From Pseudomonadota bacterium (lineage in GTDB: Bacteria; Pseudomonadota; Gammaproteobacteria; Burkholderiales; Burkholderiaceae_B), in NCBI GenBank assembly GCA_023425645.1, contig JAFACG010000025.1, positions 26,657-90,656 on the forward strand: a stretch of 64,000 nucleotides of DNA, given 5' to 3'. The notes under the pieces are model-generated. The model did no database searches and had not been told where the DNA came from. It saw only the letters and a program-made list of their open reading frames with translations. Positions 8,449 to 18,324 of the stretch are shown one piece after another. A program made the translations under genes and the position numbers. Within the stretch, counting starts at the first letter, position 1, and every line of letters starts with the position of its first letter.

Positions 8449-10785
8449 ATGAATATCGTATGTATTGGCGGAGGCCCGGCCGGGTTGTATTTTGGTCTGC
8501 TGATGAAGCTGCAGAACCCTCAGAACGAGGTCTACGTGGTGGAGCGCAACCGACCGTACGACACCTTCGGATGGGGCGTGGTGTTCTCGGACGCCACCAT
8601 GGAGAATCTGCGCGAGGCCGACCCCGTGTCCGCGCAGACCATCGGTGATGCGTTCAACCACTGGGACGACATCGAGACCCATTACAAGGGCAGCGCCGTG
8701 CGCTCCAGCGGCCACGGCTTCATCGGCATCGGCCGCAAGAAACTGCTCAACATCCTGCAGGCGCGCTGCGAAGAAGTGGGCGTGCACCTGGTGTTCGAGA
8801 CCAATGTGTCCGACGAGGCCGAACTGGCCCGCAAATACAATGCCGACCTGCTGATCGCCTCGGACGGCATCAACAGCGCCATCCGCACCCGCTACCAGGA
8901 CGTCTACCAGCCCGACATCGACACGCGCAACTGCCGCTTCGTGTGGCTGGGCACGGAAAAAGTGTTCGACGCCTTCAATTTCATCTTCGTCGAGACCGAG
9001 CACGGCTGGTTTCAGGCGCACGCCTACCGCTTCCAGGACGGCCTGTCCACCTTCATCGTGGAAACGCCCGAGGAAACCTGGCAGAAGGCCGGCATCGGCG
9101 AGATGTCGCAGGAAGACGCCATCGCCTATTGCGAAAAGCTGTTCGCCCCCTACCTGGACGGCAACAAGCTGATCAGCAACGCCACCCACCTGCGCGGCTC
9201 GGCCATCTGGATCCGCTTCCCGCGCGTCATCTGCAACAAGTGGGTGCATTGGCAGGATTACGGCACGGGCAAGAAGATCCCCGTGGTGCTGATGGGCGAC
9301 GCCGCCCACACGGCCCACTTCTCCATCGGCTCGGGCACCAAGCTGGCGCTGGAAGACGCGATCAGCCTGGCCCAGCACATGAACCGCGAGTCGCTGGAAG
9401 AGGCCCTGAAGGACTACGAGGCCGCCCGCAGCGTGGACGTGCTGCGCATCCAGAATGCCGCGCGCAACTCGACCGAATGGTTCGAGAACGTGGCCCGCTA
9501 CGCCAACATGAAGCCCGAGCAGTTTACCTATTCCATGCTGACCCGCTCGCAGCGCATCTCGCACGAGAACCTGCGCCTGCGCGACGCGGCCTGGATCGAA
9601 CAGTACGAGCGCTGGCTGGCTGCGGAATCGGGCCTGAAGCTGGCCGAGGGCGAAAAAGCCCCGCCGCCCATGTTCACCCCCTTCAAGCTGCGCGACATGC
9701 AGCTGAAGAACCGCATCGTGCTCTCGCCCACGCTGCTGTACAGCGCCGTGGACGGCATGCCCGGCGCCACGCACCAGGTTCACTACGGCAGCCGCGCCAT
9801 GGGCGGCGCAGGCCTGATCATGGCGGAGATGACCGCCGTGACGTCCGAGGGTCGCGTGACTCCCGGCTGCACGGGCCTCTGGAATGACGAGCAGGCCGCC
9901 GCCTGGGCGCCCGTGGTGCGGTTCGCCCACGAGCAAGGCGCCAAGATCGGCGTGCAGCTGGGCCATGCCGGTCGCCGCGGCTCCACGCAGCTGGGCTGGG
10001 ACAAGCCCAACCAGCCGCTGGCCCAGGGCAACTGGCCGCTGGTGTCGGCGTCCGCGCTGGCCTACCAGCCCGGCGTGTCCGCCGTGCCCGCCGAAATCAC
10101 CCGCGCCCAGATGGACGAGATCCGCGACGCCTTCGTGGCGGCCGCCCGCCGCGCCGACCAGGCCGGCTTCGACTGCATCGAATTGCAGGCCGGCCACGGC
10201 TACCTGCTGTCCAGCTTCATCTCGCCGCTGACCAATCAGCGCAGCGACGAATTCGGCGGCAGCCTGGAAAACCGCATGGCCTACCCACTGGAAGTGTTCC
10301 AGGCCGTGCGCGCCGTCTGGCCGCAGGGCAAGCCCGTGCTGGTGCGCATTTCCGCCACCGACTGGGCCGAGGGCGGCATCACGGCCGATGACGGCGTGCA
10401 GATCGCCCGCCTGTTCAAGCAGGCCGGCGCCGACCTGATCGACGTGTCCTCCGGCGAGGTCGTGCCCGAGCAGAAGCCCGTCTACGGCCGCATGTACCAG
10501 ACGCCGTTCGCGGACCGCATCCGCAACGAAGCGGGTATCGCCACCATGGCTGTCGGCTCTATCATGGAAGCGGATCACGCCAACAGCATCATCGCGGCCG
10601 GCCGCGCCGACCTGTGCGCCCTGTCGCGCGGCTTCATGGCAGAGCCCAACTGGCCGCAGCGCGAAGCCGCCCTGGTGGGCTACGAAGGGGTGCAGTGGCC
10701 CGTGCAGTACGAACTGGGCAAGGACTGGCTGCACCGCCAGACCAAGCGCGCCTCGGCCGCTCAGGAAGGCCCCGCCATCCATTAA
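8449..10785 (+). CDS. Bifunctional aryl-CoA 5-hydroxylase/oxidoreductase (salicylyl-CoA or 2-aminobenzoyl-CoA type)
   Basis: A 778-residue fusion flavoprotein. Residues 1-400 form a class A flavin monooxygenase with C-I-G-G-G-P-A-G-L at the N-terminus and G-D-A-A-H-T near residue 285. Residues 405-778 form an Old Yellow Enzyme-type NADH:flavin oxidoreductase barrel beginning M-F-T-P-F-K-L. This fusion is the architecture of salicylyl-CoA 5-hydroxylase and of 2-aminobenzoyl-CoA monooxygenase/reductase from anthranilate degradation. The reaction is NAD(P)H- and O2-dependent 5-hydroxylation of an ortho-substituted benzoyl-CoA, sometimes with ring reduction. The gentisate-type dioxygenase 20 bases downstream argues for hydroxylation followed by cleavage. 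The substrate, salicylyl- or anthraniloyl-CoA, cannot be settled from sequence. Confidence 0.88.
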   Translation: MNIVCIGGGPAGLYFGLLMKLQNPQNEVYVVERNRPYDTFGWGVVFSDATMENLREADPVSAQTIGDAFNHWDDIETHYKGSAVRSSGHGFIGIGRKKLLNILQARCEEVGVHLVFETNVSDEAELARKYNADLLIASDGINSAIRTRYQDVYQPDIDTRNCRFVWLGTEKVFDAFNFIFVETEHGWFQAHAYRFQDGLSTFIVETPEETWQKAGIGEMSQEDAIAYCEKLFAPYLDGNKLISNATHLRGSAIWIRFPRVICNKWVHWQDYGTGKKIPVVLMGDAAHTAHFSIGSGTKLALEDAISLAQHMNRESLEEALKDYEAARSVDVLRIQNAARNSTEWFENVARYANMKPEQFTYSMLTRSQRISHENLRLRDAAWIEQYERWLAAESGLKLAEGEKAPPPMFTPFKLRDMQLKNRIVLSPTLLYSAVDGMPGATHQVHYGSRAMGGAGLIMAEMTAVTSEGRVTPGCTGLWNDEQAAAWAPVVRFAHEQGAKIGVQLGHAGRRGSTQLGWDKPNQPLAQGNWPLVSASALAYQPGVSAVPAEITRAQMDEIRDAFVAAARRADQAGFDCIELQAGHGYLLSSFISPLTNQRSDEFGGSLENRMAYPLEVFQAVRAVWPQGKPVLVRISATDWAEGGITADDGVQIARLFKQAGADLIDVSSGEVVPEQKPVYGRMYQTPFADRIRNEAGIATMAVGSIMEADHANSIIAAGRADLCALSRGFMAEPNWPQREAALVGYEGVQWPVQYELGKDWLHRQTKRASAAQEGPAIH

Positions 10786-10805
10786 GAACAGAAGGAGACA
10801 GCAAC

Positions 10806-11936
10806 ATGTCGGAAGAACGTTTTGACACCTATCGCGAAAGCGTGCTTGGCCGTGCTGATGTCGAGGACACGCCCGAGCTGGTGAAGTACTACCAGGACCT
10901 GACCCGGTTCGAGGCCGGCGCCCTGTGGACCGTGGCCAACAAGATCGAGCCCTGGGAGCCCAAGTCCGATTCCGTGCCCGTGGTCTGGCGCTACCGCGAC
11001 CTGCGCGACTACGTGCTGCGCTCGGTGGACCTGGTCACCCCTGAAAAAGCCGGCCGCCGCGTGATCTACCTGAACAACCCCGGCCGCCAGGACGTCTCGG
11101 CCGCCGTGGGCTGGCTGTACTCGGGCCTGCAGGTCATGAACCCGGGCGAGGCCGCCTCGGCCCATGCCCATTCCTCCTCGGCCCTGCGCTTCATCATGGA
11201 AGGGCGCGGCGCCTACACCATCGTGGACGGCCACAAGATGACGCTGGGCGCCAACGACTTCGTGCTGACGCCCAACGGCTGCTGGCACGAGCACGGCGTC
11301 GAGGCCGACGGCACGCCCTGCATCTGGCAGGACGGCCTGGACATCCCCCTGGTCAACGCGCTGGAAGCCGGCTTCTACGTGGTCCACCCCGACCTGTCCC
11401 AGGCCGTGACCCACCCGGTCAACGACGCCGTGGGCATCTGGGGCGGCCGCGGCCTCAAGCCCACGCTGCACGACTGGCAAAAGCCGTATTCGCCGCTGCT
11501 CAAGTACGAGTGGGAGCCCACCTACGAAGCCTTGTCGGCTTACGCCAAGGTCACCGACGGCAGCCCGTTCGACGGCGTCATCATGGACTACATCAATCCG
11601 CTGACCGGCGGCCCGGTGATGTCCACCATCGGCGCCAGCATGCAGATGCTGCGCCCCGGCGAGCACACCAAGGCCCACCGCCACACCGGCAGCATCATTT
11701 ACCAATGCGCCAAGGGCGAGGGTTATTCCATCATCAACGGCAAGCGCTACGACTGGCGCGAGCGCGACATCTTCTGCGTGCCGTCCTGGATGTTCCACGA
11801 ACACGTCAACGGCTCGTCCTCGGACGACGCCTGCCTGTTCTCCTTCCATGACCTGCCCGTGATGCGCGCCCTGAACCTGTATCGCGAACAGGCCCTGGCC
11901 GAGAATGGCGGATACCAGCCCATCCTGGAAGGTTGA
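10806..11936 (+). CDS. Gentisate 1,2-dioxygenase family bicupin
   Basis: A 376-residue bicupin, the usual size of gentisate dioxygenases. The N-terminal cupin carries H-A-H-S-S-S-A-L-R-F near residue 119 and a later H-E-H for Fe(II). The C-terminal cupin keeps H-R-H-T-G-S. Gentisate dioxygenase opens the ring between C1 and the hydroxyl-bearing C2 to give maleylpyruvate. The start follows AGAAGGAGACAGC, giving a clear ribosome-binding site. The gene lies between the aryl-CoA hydroxylase and an FAH-family hydrolase, a standard gentisate-pathway arrangement. The true substrate could instead be 5-hydroxyanthranilate, which would yield an amide product; see findings. Confidence 0.88.
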   Translation: MSEERFDTYRESVLGRADVEDTPELVKYYQDLTRFEAGALWTVANKIEPWEPKSDSVPVVWRYRDLRDYVLRSVDLVTPEKAGRRVIYLNNPGRQDVSAAVGWLYSGLQVMNPGEAASAHAHSSSALRFIMEGRGAYTIVDGHKMTLGANDFVLTPNGCWHEHGVEADGTPCIWQDGLDIPLVNALEAGFYVVHPDLSQAVTHPVNDAVGIWGGRGLKPTLHDWQKPYSPLLKYEWEPTYEALSAYAKVTDGSPFDGVIMDYINPLTGGPVMSTIGASMQMLRPGEHTKAHRHTGSIIYQCAKGEGYSIINGKRYDWRERDIFCVPSWMFHEHVNGSSSDDACLFSFHDLPVMRALNLYREQALAENGGYQPILEG

Positions 11937-12026
11937 TCGCTCAAGCTTGTTCGGCGGGCCCGTTGCGGCGGACCCGCCACCGTTTATTCAAGCCATCTTC
12001 AAAGATGGCCCAATCTGGAGATAGAA

Positions 12027-12950
12027 ATGCGTCTTGTAACGTACCGTAGTGAAGTTGCTGCAGCCGGCCGCCTGGGCGCCATCGTTGGCGATCTGGTGGT
12101 GGACCTGGGCTACCTGGGCGATGCCACCGGCCACATGCTGCCCGACAACATGCTCGATTTCATCGACCTGGGCCCCGCCGCCGTGAAGTCCACGGCCCGC
12201 CTGCTGGAAACCTACGCCGACGACATGCCTTTCGGCGTGGCGCTGCCTCTGGCCAACGTCAAGCTGCTGGCGCCCATTCCGCGTCCACGCAAGAACATCT
12301 TCGGCATCGGCCTGAACTACGTCGAGCACGTGGCCGAATCCAGCCGCACCCTGGACACCTCCAAGGAGCTGCCCAAGCAGCCCGTGATCTTCTCCAAGCC
12401 GCCCACCACCGTCATCGGCCCCGGCGACGCCATCGAGCACAACAAGAACATCACGCAGCAGATGGACTGGGAAGTGGAACTGGCCGTGATCATGGGCACC
12501 CGCGCCCAGCGCGTGGCCAAGGAAGACGCCCTGAAGTACGTCTTCGGCTACTCCGTGATGATCGACGTCAGCGCCCGTGACTGCCGCCGCGCCGGCCAGT
12601 GGATCTACTCCAAGGGCCAGGACACCTACGCTCCATTCGGTCCCGTGATCGTGACCGCCGACGAGCTGACCGATCCGCATAACCTGAACCTGAGCCTGAC
12701 CCTGAACGGCGTGACCAAGCAGAGCTCCAACACCAAGCACATGCTGTTCAACGTCAACGACCTGATCGCCGACATCAGCGCCGGCATCACGCTGGAGCCG
12801 GGCGACATCATCGCCACCGGCACGCCCGAAGGCGTGGGCGCCGGCCGCAATCCTCAGGAATGGATGTGGCCGGGCGACGTGGTGCATGCCGTGGTGGAAG
12901 GCATCGGCGAGTTGCGTCACCCCATCGTGGACGTGACCCCTCAAAACTAA
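12027..12950 (+). CDS. Fumarylacetoacetate hydrolase family protein (maleyl/fumarylpyruvate-type hydrolase)
   Basis: A 307-residue member of the FAH family. The core F-G-I-G-L-N-Y near residue 92, the metal-binding D-W-E-V-E-L near residue 149 and F-G-Y-S-V-M-I-D near residue 172 are present. In gentisate pathways such enzymes hydrolyse fumarylpyruvate, or maleylpyruvate directly, to pyruvate plus a C4 acid. No maleylpyruvate isomerase is encoded in the window, so direct hydrolysis of the maleyl form is the simplest inference. The gene is 90 bases after the dioxygenase and 15 bases before the nitrilase gene. Confidence 0.88.
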   Translation: MRLVTYRSEVAAAGRLGAIVGDLVVDLGYLGDATGHMLPDNMLDFIDLGPAAVKSTARLLETYADDMPFGVALPLANVKLLAPIPRPRKNIFGIGLNYVEHVAESSRTLDTSKELPKQPVIFSKPPTTVIGPGDAIEHNKNITQQMDWEVELAVIMGTRAQRVAKEDALKYVFGYSVMIDVSARDCRRAGQWIYSKGQDTYAPFGPVIVTADELTDPHNLNLSLTLNGVTKQSSNTKHMLFNVNDLIADISAGITLEPGDIIATGTPEGVGAGRNPQEWMWPGDVVHAVVEGIGELRHPIVDVTPQN

Positions 12951-12965
12951 GCAAAGGAGAGCGTG

Positions 12966-13997
12966 ATGCTGGAATTGCGCCAGTTCAAGGCCGCGGCAGT
13001 CCAGGCGGCTCCCGTGTTCCTGGACACGAATGCGACCATCGACAAGGTGTGCCGCCTGATTCACGAAGCGGCTGACAACGGGGCCGAACTGATCGCCTTC
13101 CCCGAGGTGTTCGTGTCCGGTTATCCCTACTGGAGCTGGGTGATGAACCCGGTCGAAGGCAGCCCCTGGTTCGAGCGCCTGTGCAAGTCGGCCATCGAAG
13201 TGCCCGGCCCTGAAGTGCAGAAGGTCGCGCAGGTTGCGCGCCAGCGCAAGGTCAACGTGGTGCTGGGCGTGAACGAGCGCAGTCCGGTCGGCGTGGCCAC
13301 CATCTACAACACCCTGGTGACCATCGGTGCGGACGGCCGCATCTTGGGCCGCCACCGCAAGCTGGTGCCCACCTGGGCCGAGAAGCTGACCTGGGCCAAC
13401 GGCGATGCGTCCTCGCTGCGCGTGCACGACACCACCATCGGCCCGCTGGGCGCGCTGGCCTGTGGCGAGAACACCAACACGCTCGCCCGCTTCAGCCTGC
13501 TGTCCCAGGGCGAGCTGGTGCATGTGGCCAGCTACATCTCGCTGCCCGTGGCGCCCAAGGACTACGACATGGCCGAAGCCATCCGCCTGCGCGCCTCCGC
13601 CCACTGCTTCGAGGGCAAGGTGTTCACGGTGGTGGCCTGCTCGACCGTGTCCGAGGAGATCGTGGACGCCATGGCGGCCTCGCATCCCGAGGCCCGCGAA
13701 CTGCTGGCCCGTCCGAACAGCGCCTTCTCCGGCATCATCGGCCCTGACGGCCGCGTGATCGGCGAGGCCCTGATCGACCGCGAAGGCATCGCCTACGCGG
13801 ACATCGACCTGTCGCGCTGCATCCAGCCACGCCAGATGCACGACATCACGGGGCACTACAACCGTTTCGACATTTTCGATCTGCGCGTCAACCGCAAGGC
13901 CATGACGCCGGCCCGATTCTATGAAGGCGACCAGCCCCAGCCAGACCTGAACCCAGCCGAGTTCTCCGCCGTGGAGGACAAGGACGCAGGTCTGTAA
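12966..13997 (+). CDS. Nitrilase-superfamily carbon-nitrogen hydrolase
   Basis: A 343-residue nitrilase-branch enzyme. The catalytic triad is visible as Glu47 in F-P-E-V-F-V-S-G-Y-P-Y-W, Lys132 in R-H-R-K-L-V-P-T-W, and Cys166 in L-A-C-G-E-N-T-N. It resembles true nitrilases in length and in the G-Y-P-Y-W segment. The ATG at 12966 sits 6 bases after AAGGAG. In an auxin cluster it could convert indole-3-acetonitrile to indole-3-acetate. Alternatively, as a superfamily amidase, it could hydrolyse a maleamate-type amide produced by cleavage of an amino-substituted ring. Membership is firm; the substrate is inference. Confidence 0.9.
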   Translation: MLELRQFKAAAVQAAPVFLDTNATIDKVCRLIHEAADNGAELIAFPEVFVSGYPYWSWVMNPVEGSPWFERLCKSAIEVPGPEVQKVAQVARQRKVNVVLGVNERSPVGVATIYNTLVTIGADGRILGRHRKLVPTWAEKLTWANGDASSLRVHDTTIGPLGALACGENTNTLARFSLLSQGELVHVASYISLPVAPKDYDMAEAIRLRASAHCFEGKVFTVVACSTVSEEIVDAMAASHPEARELLARPNSAFSGIIGPDGRVIGEALIDREGIAYADIDLSRCIQPRQMHDITGHYNRFDIFDLRVNRKAMTPARFYEGDQPQPDLNPAEFSAVEDKDAGL

Positions 13998-14208
13998 GAC
14001 CACGGGCGGCGTTCCGGACTGCCGCCCATCGAGCGCGTTTTCCGCCGCAAGAGGCGCGGCGGAAAGCACTCTGCGGTCCGCCGACCTCCTGAGCGGCGGG
14101 CCGCATCCGGCTTTCGGGGCCGGGCCGCTGCGCCGGCGCTCCCGAGCCCTGCGCCGCGGCGCAGAAAGACACTGATAACGATTAAACAAGATCGACGTAG
14201 GAGATGAC

Positions 14209-14997
14209 ATGACCGAGATGCACCCACTGGCCGCCCTTTCCCAGGCGCTGGACAGCAAGAAGGTCCGCTTCGTGGACCTGACCCAGACCCTCTCCCCCAG
14301 TTTCCCCGCCCTGCAGCTGCCGCCGCAGTTCGGTCAGACTGTCGGTTTCTCCGTGCAGCGCATCAGCCAGTACGACGAGGCCGGTCCAGGCTGGTACTGG
14401 AACAACTTCACCTGTGGCGAACACACGGGCACGCACTTTGATGCGCCGGTGCACTGGATCACGGGCAAGGACCACCCCAACAACAGCGTGGACACCATTC
14501 CCGTGGACAACTTCCTGCGCCCCGCCGTGGTGGTGGACGCCAGCGCCGAAGTGGCCCAGAACGAGGATTTCGTGCTGACGCCCGAATTCCTGCAGGCCTG
14601 GGAGGCCAAGCATGGCCGCATCCCCGCGGGCGCCTGGGTGCTGTTTCGCACCGACTGGTCCAAGCGCGTCAATGACGCCGCCGCCTTCCTGAACATGCGC
14701 GAGGACGGCGCCCATACGCCCGGCCCGTCGCAGGCCGCCGTGGAATGGATGATCCATGAGCGCAATGTGCACGGCTTCGGCGTGGAGACCATCAACACCG
14801 ACGCCGGCCAGTCCTACTCCTGGCCCGTGGCCTATCCTTGCCACACCCTGATGCACGGCGCCAACCGCTACGGCCTGCAGTGCCTGTGCAACCTGGACCA
14901 GCTGCCCCCCCAGGGCGCGCTGATCATGTCCGCTCCGCTGAAGATCGAAGGCGGTTCGGGCAGCCCGCTGCGCGTCGTCGCCCTGGTCGCCCAGTAA
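14209..14997 (+). CDS. Cyclase-family metal-dependent hydrolase, candidate isatin hydrolase
   Basis: A 262-residue member of the cyclase family (PF04199), which includes kynurenine formamidase and isatin hydrolase. The metal motif H-T-G-T-H-F-D-A-P-V-H (residues 72-82) is intact. These enzymes hydrolyse cyclic or N-acyl amides using Mn or Zn. Between the ring-cleavage genes and the Rieske oxygenase, opening of isatin to isatinate is the attractive assignment; formylkynurenine hydrolysis is the alternative, but no kynureninase or tryptophan dioxygenase is present. TAGGAG precedes the start. The 211-base gap upstream is GC-rich with dyads and no ORF I would call. Confidence 0.87.
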   Translation: MTEMHPLAALSQALDSKKVRFVDLTQTLSPSFPALQLPPQFGQTVGFSVQRISQYDEAGPGWYWNNFTCGEHTGTHFDAPVHWITGKDHPNNSVDTIPVDNFLRPAVVVDASAEVAQNEDFVLTPEFLQAWEAKHGRIPAGAWVLFRTDWSKRVNDAAAFLNMREDGAHTPGPSQAAVEWMIHERNVHGFGVETINTDAGQSYSWPVAYPCHTLMHGANRYGLQCLCNLDQLPPQGALIMSAPLKIEGGSGSPLRVVALVAQ

Positions 14998-15253
14998 GCC
15001 GCGTTCGAGCCATCCGGCAGGCCGGGGCTGCGCCCCGGCCGTGCTGGATTCTCACTCAGGGACCCGCTGAAAAAGTCCCCGCGCCGCGTGCATTTGCGGA
15101 TTCGGGCGGTCTGCTGCATTGTAAATCCTTGCGATAGCAAGGGCTATCGCTGCGGTTTACGCCTTGCACCCCATCCCGAACCGCAACGCCCGCTTACCGC
15201 TCGACTTGTTCAGCGGATCCCTAATGGTTTTCCATTATATTCGCGCGTATATA

Positions 15254-15304
15254 TTGATTCATAAACTATTCACCAATAAAATAAAATTCAGAATAATGAA
15301 TAGT
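15254..15304 (+). promoter_or_regulatory. Promoter and paired operator-like words before the Rieske oxygenase operon
   Basis: The gap 14998-15482 holds a GC-rich hairpin without a T-run (15020-15040) and then an AT-rich island. TTGATT (15254-15259) and TAAAAT (15277-15282), 17 bases apart, form a good promoter. ACTATTCA (15265-15272) lies in the spacer and its exact complement TGAATAGT at 15297-15304, a 24-base spaced inverted repeat. ATAAACTATT (15261-15270) recurs at 22489. The leader to the first ATG is about 200 bases. Confidence 0.55.
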
Positions 15305-15482
15305 GATCCAGCCGTGCAGCCTGCCCTGATGCCCTGCACACGGTCTGGCGGAGACAGTAGACGAGGATAAAGCCAGCCCCAGGGGCCGGCGCCATCGGAC
15401 CGCCGCTTACCGGTGCATCATGACACAGGCCCGCCGCCCCGGCTGGGTAATGGTTGTTGTCACGCTCAATGGTAGGCACACG

Positions 15483-16457
15483 ATGGATACTTTTGAACTC
15501 GTCATCCGGGACATCCAGAACGCATCCCCGCTGATCCGCAGTTTCACGCTGGAGCCCGCCCAGGCCGGCGCCCTGCCCGCATTCGCGCCGGGCTCGCACC
15601 TGAAGGTGCACATTCCCGCCCTGAACGATCACCGCTGCTACTCGCTGATCTCGCTGGAGCCGCATTGCGTCAACGGCCAGTGCCCCGACCGCTACCGCCT
15701 GGGTGTGCGCCTGGAGGAAAACAGCGCCGGCGGCTCGCGCTACATGCACGATCTGAAAGTGGGCGATACGCTGACGGTGTCCGGCCCCAAGAACGATTTT
15801 CCCCTGCATGCCGCCACGCCCGGCGAGACCGAGACGGTGCTGATCGCCGGCGGCATCGGCATCACCCCGATCGCCAGCATGGCCGCGGCCCTGCATCACC
15901 AGGGTCGTCCCTACCAGTTGCATTACGCCGGCCGCAGCCTGCAGCAGCTGGCCTACCTGGACGAGCTGCAGCAGCTGGCCGGCCCGGCCGTGCGCCACTA
16001 CGCCGACGACACCGAGCAGCGCTTCTCCCTGGACGCCCTGCTCGATGGCCTGTCCAAGGACCAGCACATCTATGTCTGCGGTCCCAAGGGCATGATCGAT
16101 GCGGTGATCGAGGGCTGCAAGCAGCGCGGCTGGCCCGCTGATCACGTGCACTTCGAACTGTTCGCGACCGCCGCCGCGCAGGAAGGCGACCAGCCCTTCG
16201 AGGTGGAGCTGCGCCAGAGCGGCGTGACCCTGCAGATCCCCGCCGACAAGACCATCGTGGACGTGATGGAAGAGCAGGGCCTGGATCCCATGATCGACTG
16301 TAAGCGCGGCGAATGCGGCGTCTGTACCTGCGACGTGATCGAAGGCGAGCCCGACCACCGCGACTATTTCCTGAGCGACTCGGAAAAAGCCAGCAACAAA
16401 GTCATCCAGATCTGTATTTCCCGCTCCAAGACCCCGCGTCTGGTGCTGGATCTGTAA
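15483..16457 (+). CDS. Rieske oxygenase reductase component (FNR plus plant-type ferredoxin, VanB-like)
   Basis: A 324-residue class IA-type reductase. The N-terminal flavin/NAD(P)H domain has R-C-Y-S-L near residue 45 and G-G-I-G-I-T-P near 124. The C-terminal [2Fe-2S] ferredoxin domain has C-K-R-G-E-C-G-V-C near 273 and a fourth cysteine in I-C-I-S. It passes electrons from NAD(P)H to the Rieske oxygenase encoded next. The ATG at 15483 gives the normal family N-terminus; upstream in-frame starts would add 21 unrelated residues. It fills the role that I recall as IadC in auxin degradation loci. Confidence 0.9.
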   Translation: MDTFELVIRDIQNASPLIRSFTLEPAQAGALPAFAPGSHLKVHIPALNDHRCYSLISLEPHCVNGQCPDRYRLGVRLEENSAGGSRYMHDLKVGDTLTVSGPKNDFPLHAATPGETETVLIAGGIGITPIASMAAALHHQGRPYQLHYAGRSLQQLAYLDELQQLAGPAVRHYADDTEQRFSLDALLDGLSKDQHIYVCGPKGMIDAVIEGCKQRGWPADHVHFELFATAAAQEGDQPFEVELRQSGVTLQIPADKTIVDVMEEQGLDPMIDCKRGECGVCTCDVIEGEPDHRDYFLSDSEKASNKVIQICISRSKTPRLVLDL

Positions 16458-16481
16458 CGCCTGAGAGCCACGGAGAACAAC

Positions 16482-17801
16482 ATGGAAAAGTACCGCGACA
16501 ATCCCCAGGCCATCCGCGAACTGGTGCGCGAAGCCGAGGTGCACAAGGACCTGTACATCAGCCAGGAGCTGTTCGAGCTGGAGATGGAGCGCCTGTTCGC
16601 CAATACCTGGGTCTACGTGGGCCACGCCAGCCAGGTGCCCAACAAGGGCGATTTCTACACCACCACGGTGGGCAATGAATCGGTGATCATGGTGCGCCAC
16701 ACCGACGACAGCATCCGCGTGCTGTACAACCGCTGCCCGCACAAGGGCGTGCAGGTCGCCGCCGAACCCTGTGGCAACACGGGCAAGTTCTTCCGTTGCC
16801 CCTATCACGCCTGGACCTTCAAGACGGACGGCTCGCTGCTGTCCATCCCGCTGAAGAAAGGCTACGAGAACACCGGCTTCGAGTGCACCGAGGCCAGCCA
16901 CGGCATGGCCGCCGTCAAGAACGTGCAGGTGTACCGCGACTTCGTCTTCTGCCGCCTGAGCGAACAAGGCGAGAGTTTCGAGGACTTCTTCGGCCAGTCC
17001 CTGAGCACCATAGACAATATGGTGGACCGCTCGCCTGAAGGGCGCCTGGAAGTGGCCGGCGGGGTGATGCGCTACATGCATCACTGCAACTGGAAGATGC
17101 TGGTGGACAACCAGACCGACACCTGCCATCCCATGGTGGCGCACGAGTCTTCGGCCGGCACGGCCGTCAAGGCCTGGCAGGAAGCGCCCGAAGGCACTCC
17201 CAAGCCCATGGCCGTGGAGCTGTTCGCGCCCTTCATGTCGCCCTACGAGTTCTACGAGGGCATGGGCATACGCGTGTGGGAGAACGGCCACGGCCATACG
17301 GGCGTGAGCAACTCCATCCATGCCGATTACTCCGAGATTCCCGGCTACTGGGACCAGATGGTGCAGGCCTACGGCGAAGAGCGCGCCAAGGCCATCCTGG
17401 CCGACACCCGCCACAACACCTGCTATTTCCCCAACATCATGGTCAAGGGCCCCATCCAGACCCTGCGCGTCTTCAAGCCGCTGGCCGCCGACAAGACCCT
17501 GGTGGAGTCCTGGACCTTCCGCCTGGTGGGCGCGCCCGACACCTTCCTGGAGCGCACCCTGATGTACAACCGCCTGATCAACGCGCCGACCTCCATGGTG
17601 GGTCACGACGACCTGGAAATGTACGAACGCGCCCAGCAGGGCCTGCAATCGCGCGGCCGCGACTGGATGAACCTGGCCCGCCTGGTCGAGAAGGACGAGG
17701 GCCAGAAGAAGAACGTGGTGATCAACGGCACCAGCGAGATGCAGATGCGCGCGCAGTTCCGCGCCTGGCTCAAGTACATGCTGCCCGAGCAGCAGGCTTA
17801 A
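16482..17801 (+). CDS. Rieske aromatic ring-hydroxylating oxygenase, large (alpha) subunit
   Basis: A 439-residue oxygenase alpha subunit. The Rieske [2Fe-2S] ligands are Cys85, His87, Cys106 and His109. The mononuclear iron site lies in D-N-Q-T-D-T-C-H-P-M-V-A-H, with His216 and His221 and the bridging aspartate at 213. CACGGAG precedes the start. The beta-subunit gene follows after 18 bases and the reductase gene precedes by 24. It would add O2 across an aromatic double bond. From memory it resembles the IadD subunit that oxidises indole-3-acetate at C2/C3; benzoate/anthranilate-type oxygenases are the alternative. Confidence 0.92.
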   Translation: MEKYRDNPQAIRELVREAEVHKDLYISQELFELEMERLFANTWVYVGHASQVPNKGDFYTTTVGNESVIMVRHTDDSIRVLYNRCPHKGVQVAAEPCGNTGKFFRCPYHAWTFKTDGSLLSIPLKKGYENTGFECTEASHGMAAVKNVQVYRDFVFCRLSEQGESFEDFFGQSLSTIDNMVDRSPEGRLEVAGGVMRYMHHCNWKMLVDNQTDTCHPMVAHESSAGTAVKAWQEAPEGTPKPMAVELFAPFMSPYEFYEGMGIRVWENGHGHTGVSNSIHADYSEIPGYWDQMVQAYGEERAKAILADTRHNTCYFPNIMVKGPIQTLRVFKPLAADKTLVESWTFRLVGAPDTFLERTLMYNRLINAPTSMVGHDDLEMYERAQQGLQSRGRDWMNLARLVEKDEGQKKNVVINGTSEMQMRAQFRAWLKYMLPEQQA

Positions 17802-17819
17802 GAAATAAAAGGAACGACC

Positions 17820-18302
17820 ATGAGCGAGATCAGCCGTCAGGCACTCATCGACTTTGTCTATGCGGAAGCCCGCCTGCTGGACGAACAGCGCTACGAGCAG
17901 TGGCTCGACCTGTTCACCGAGGACGGCTACTACTGGATGCCGCTGGCGCACGACCAGCAGGACGCCCGCCTGCATGCCTCCCTGATGCACGAGGACAAGC
18001 TGCTGCTGCGCATCCGCGTCGAGCGTCTGGCGGGCCGGCGCACGTTTTCCCAGCAGCCCAAGAGCCGCAGCCACCATTTGCTGCAGCAGCCCACCGTGGA
18101 AAGCATGGACGAGGAAAAGGGCGAGTACAGCGTGCGCTGCGCCTTCCACTACACGGAAACCCGCGGCGACCGGCAGGAAATCTATGTGGGCTGGAGCACC
18201 TACACGCTGGTGCGCCAGGACGGCGCGCTGAAGATCCGCCTGAAGCGGGTGGATTTGCTCAACTGCGACGCCCCCTTCGGCAACATCCAGTTGTTTATGT
18301 GA
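17820..18302 (+). CDS. Aromatic ring-hydroxylating oxygenase, small (beta) subunit
   Basis: A 160-residue subunit with the NTF2-like/SnoaL fold of oxygenase beta chains, recognisable by E-A-R-L-L-D-E near residue 16, the Y-Y-W-M-P segment near residue 39 and the C-terminal K-R-V-D-L. It has a structural role in an alpha3-beta3 oxygenase with the preceding gene product. AAAAGGAACGACC gives a good ribosome-binding site. The length is normal. Confidence 0.92.
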   Translation: MSEISRQALIDFVYAEARLLDEQRYEQWLDLFTEDGYYWMPLAHDQQDARLHASLMHEDKLLLRIRVERLAGRRTFSQQPKSRSHHLLQQPTVESMDEEKGEYSVRCAFHYTETRGDRQEIYVGWSTYTLVRQDGALKIRLKRVDLLNCDAPFGNIQLFM

Positions 18303-18324
18303 CAGAGGACAGGAGAACATTTCA

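Noticed and set aside
14209..14997. Kynurenine formamidase (kynB)
   Set aside because: Same family, but tryptophan 2,3-dioxygenase and kynureninase genes, which normally accompany it, are absent.
15020..15040. Terminator after the cyclase gene
   Set aside because: The hairpin is strong but no T-run follows, so intrinsic termination is not supported.
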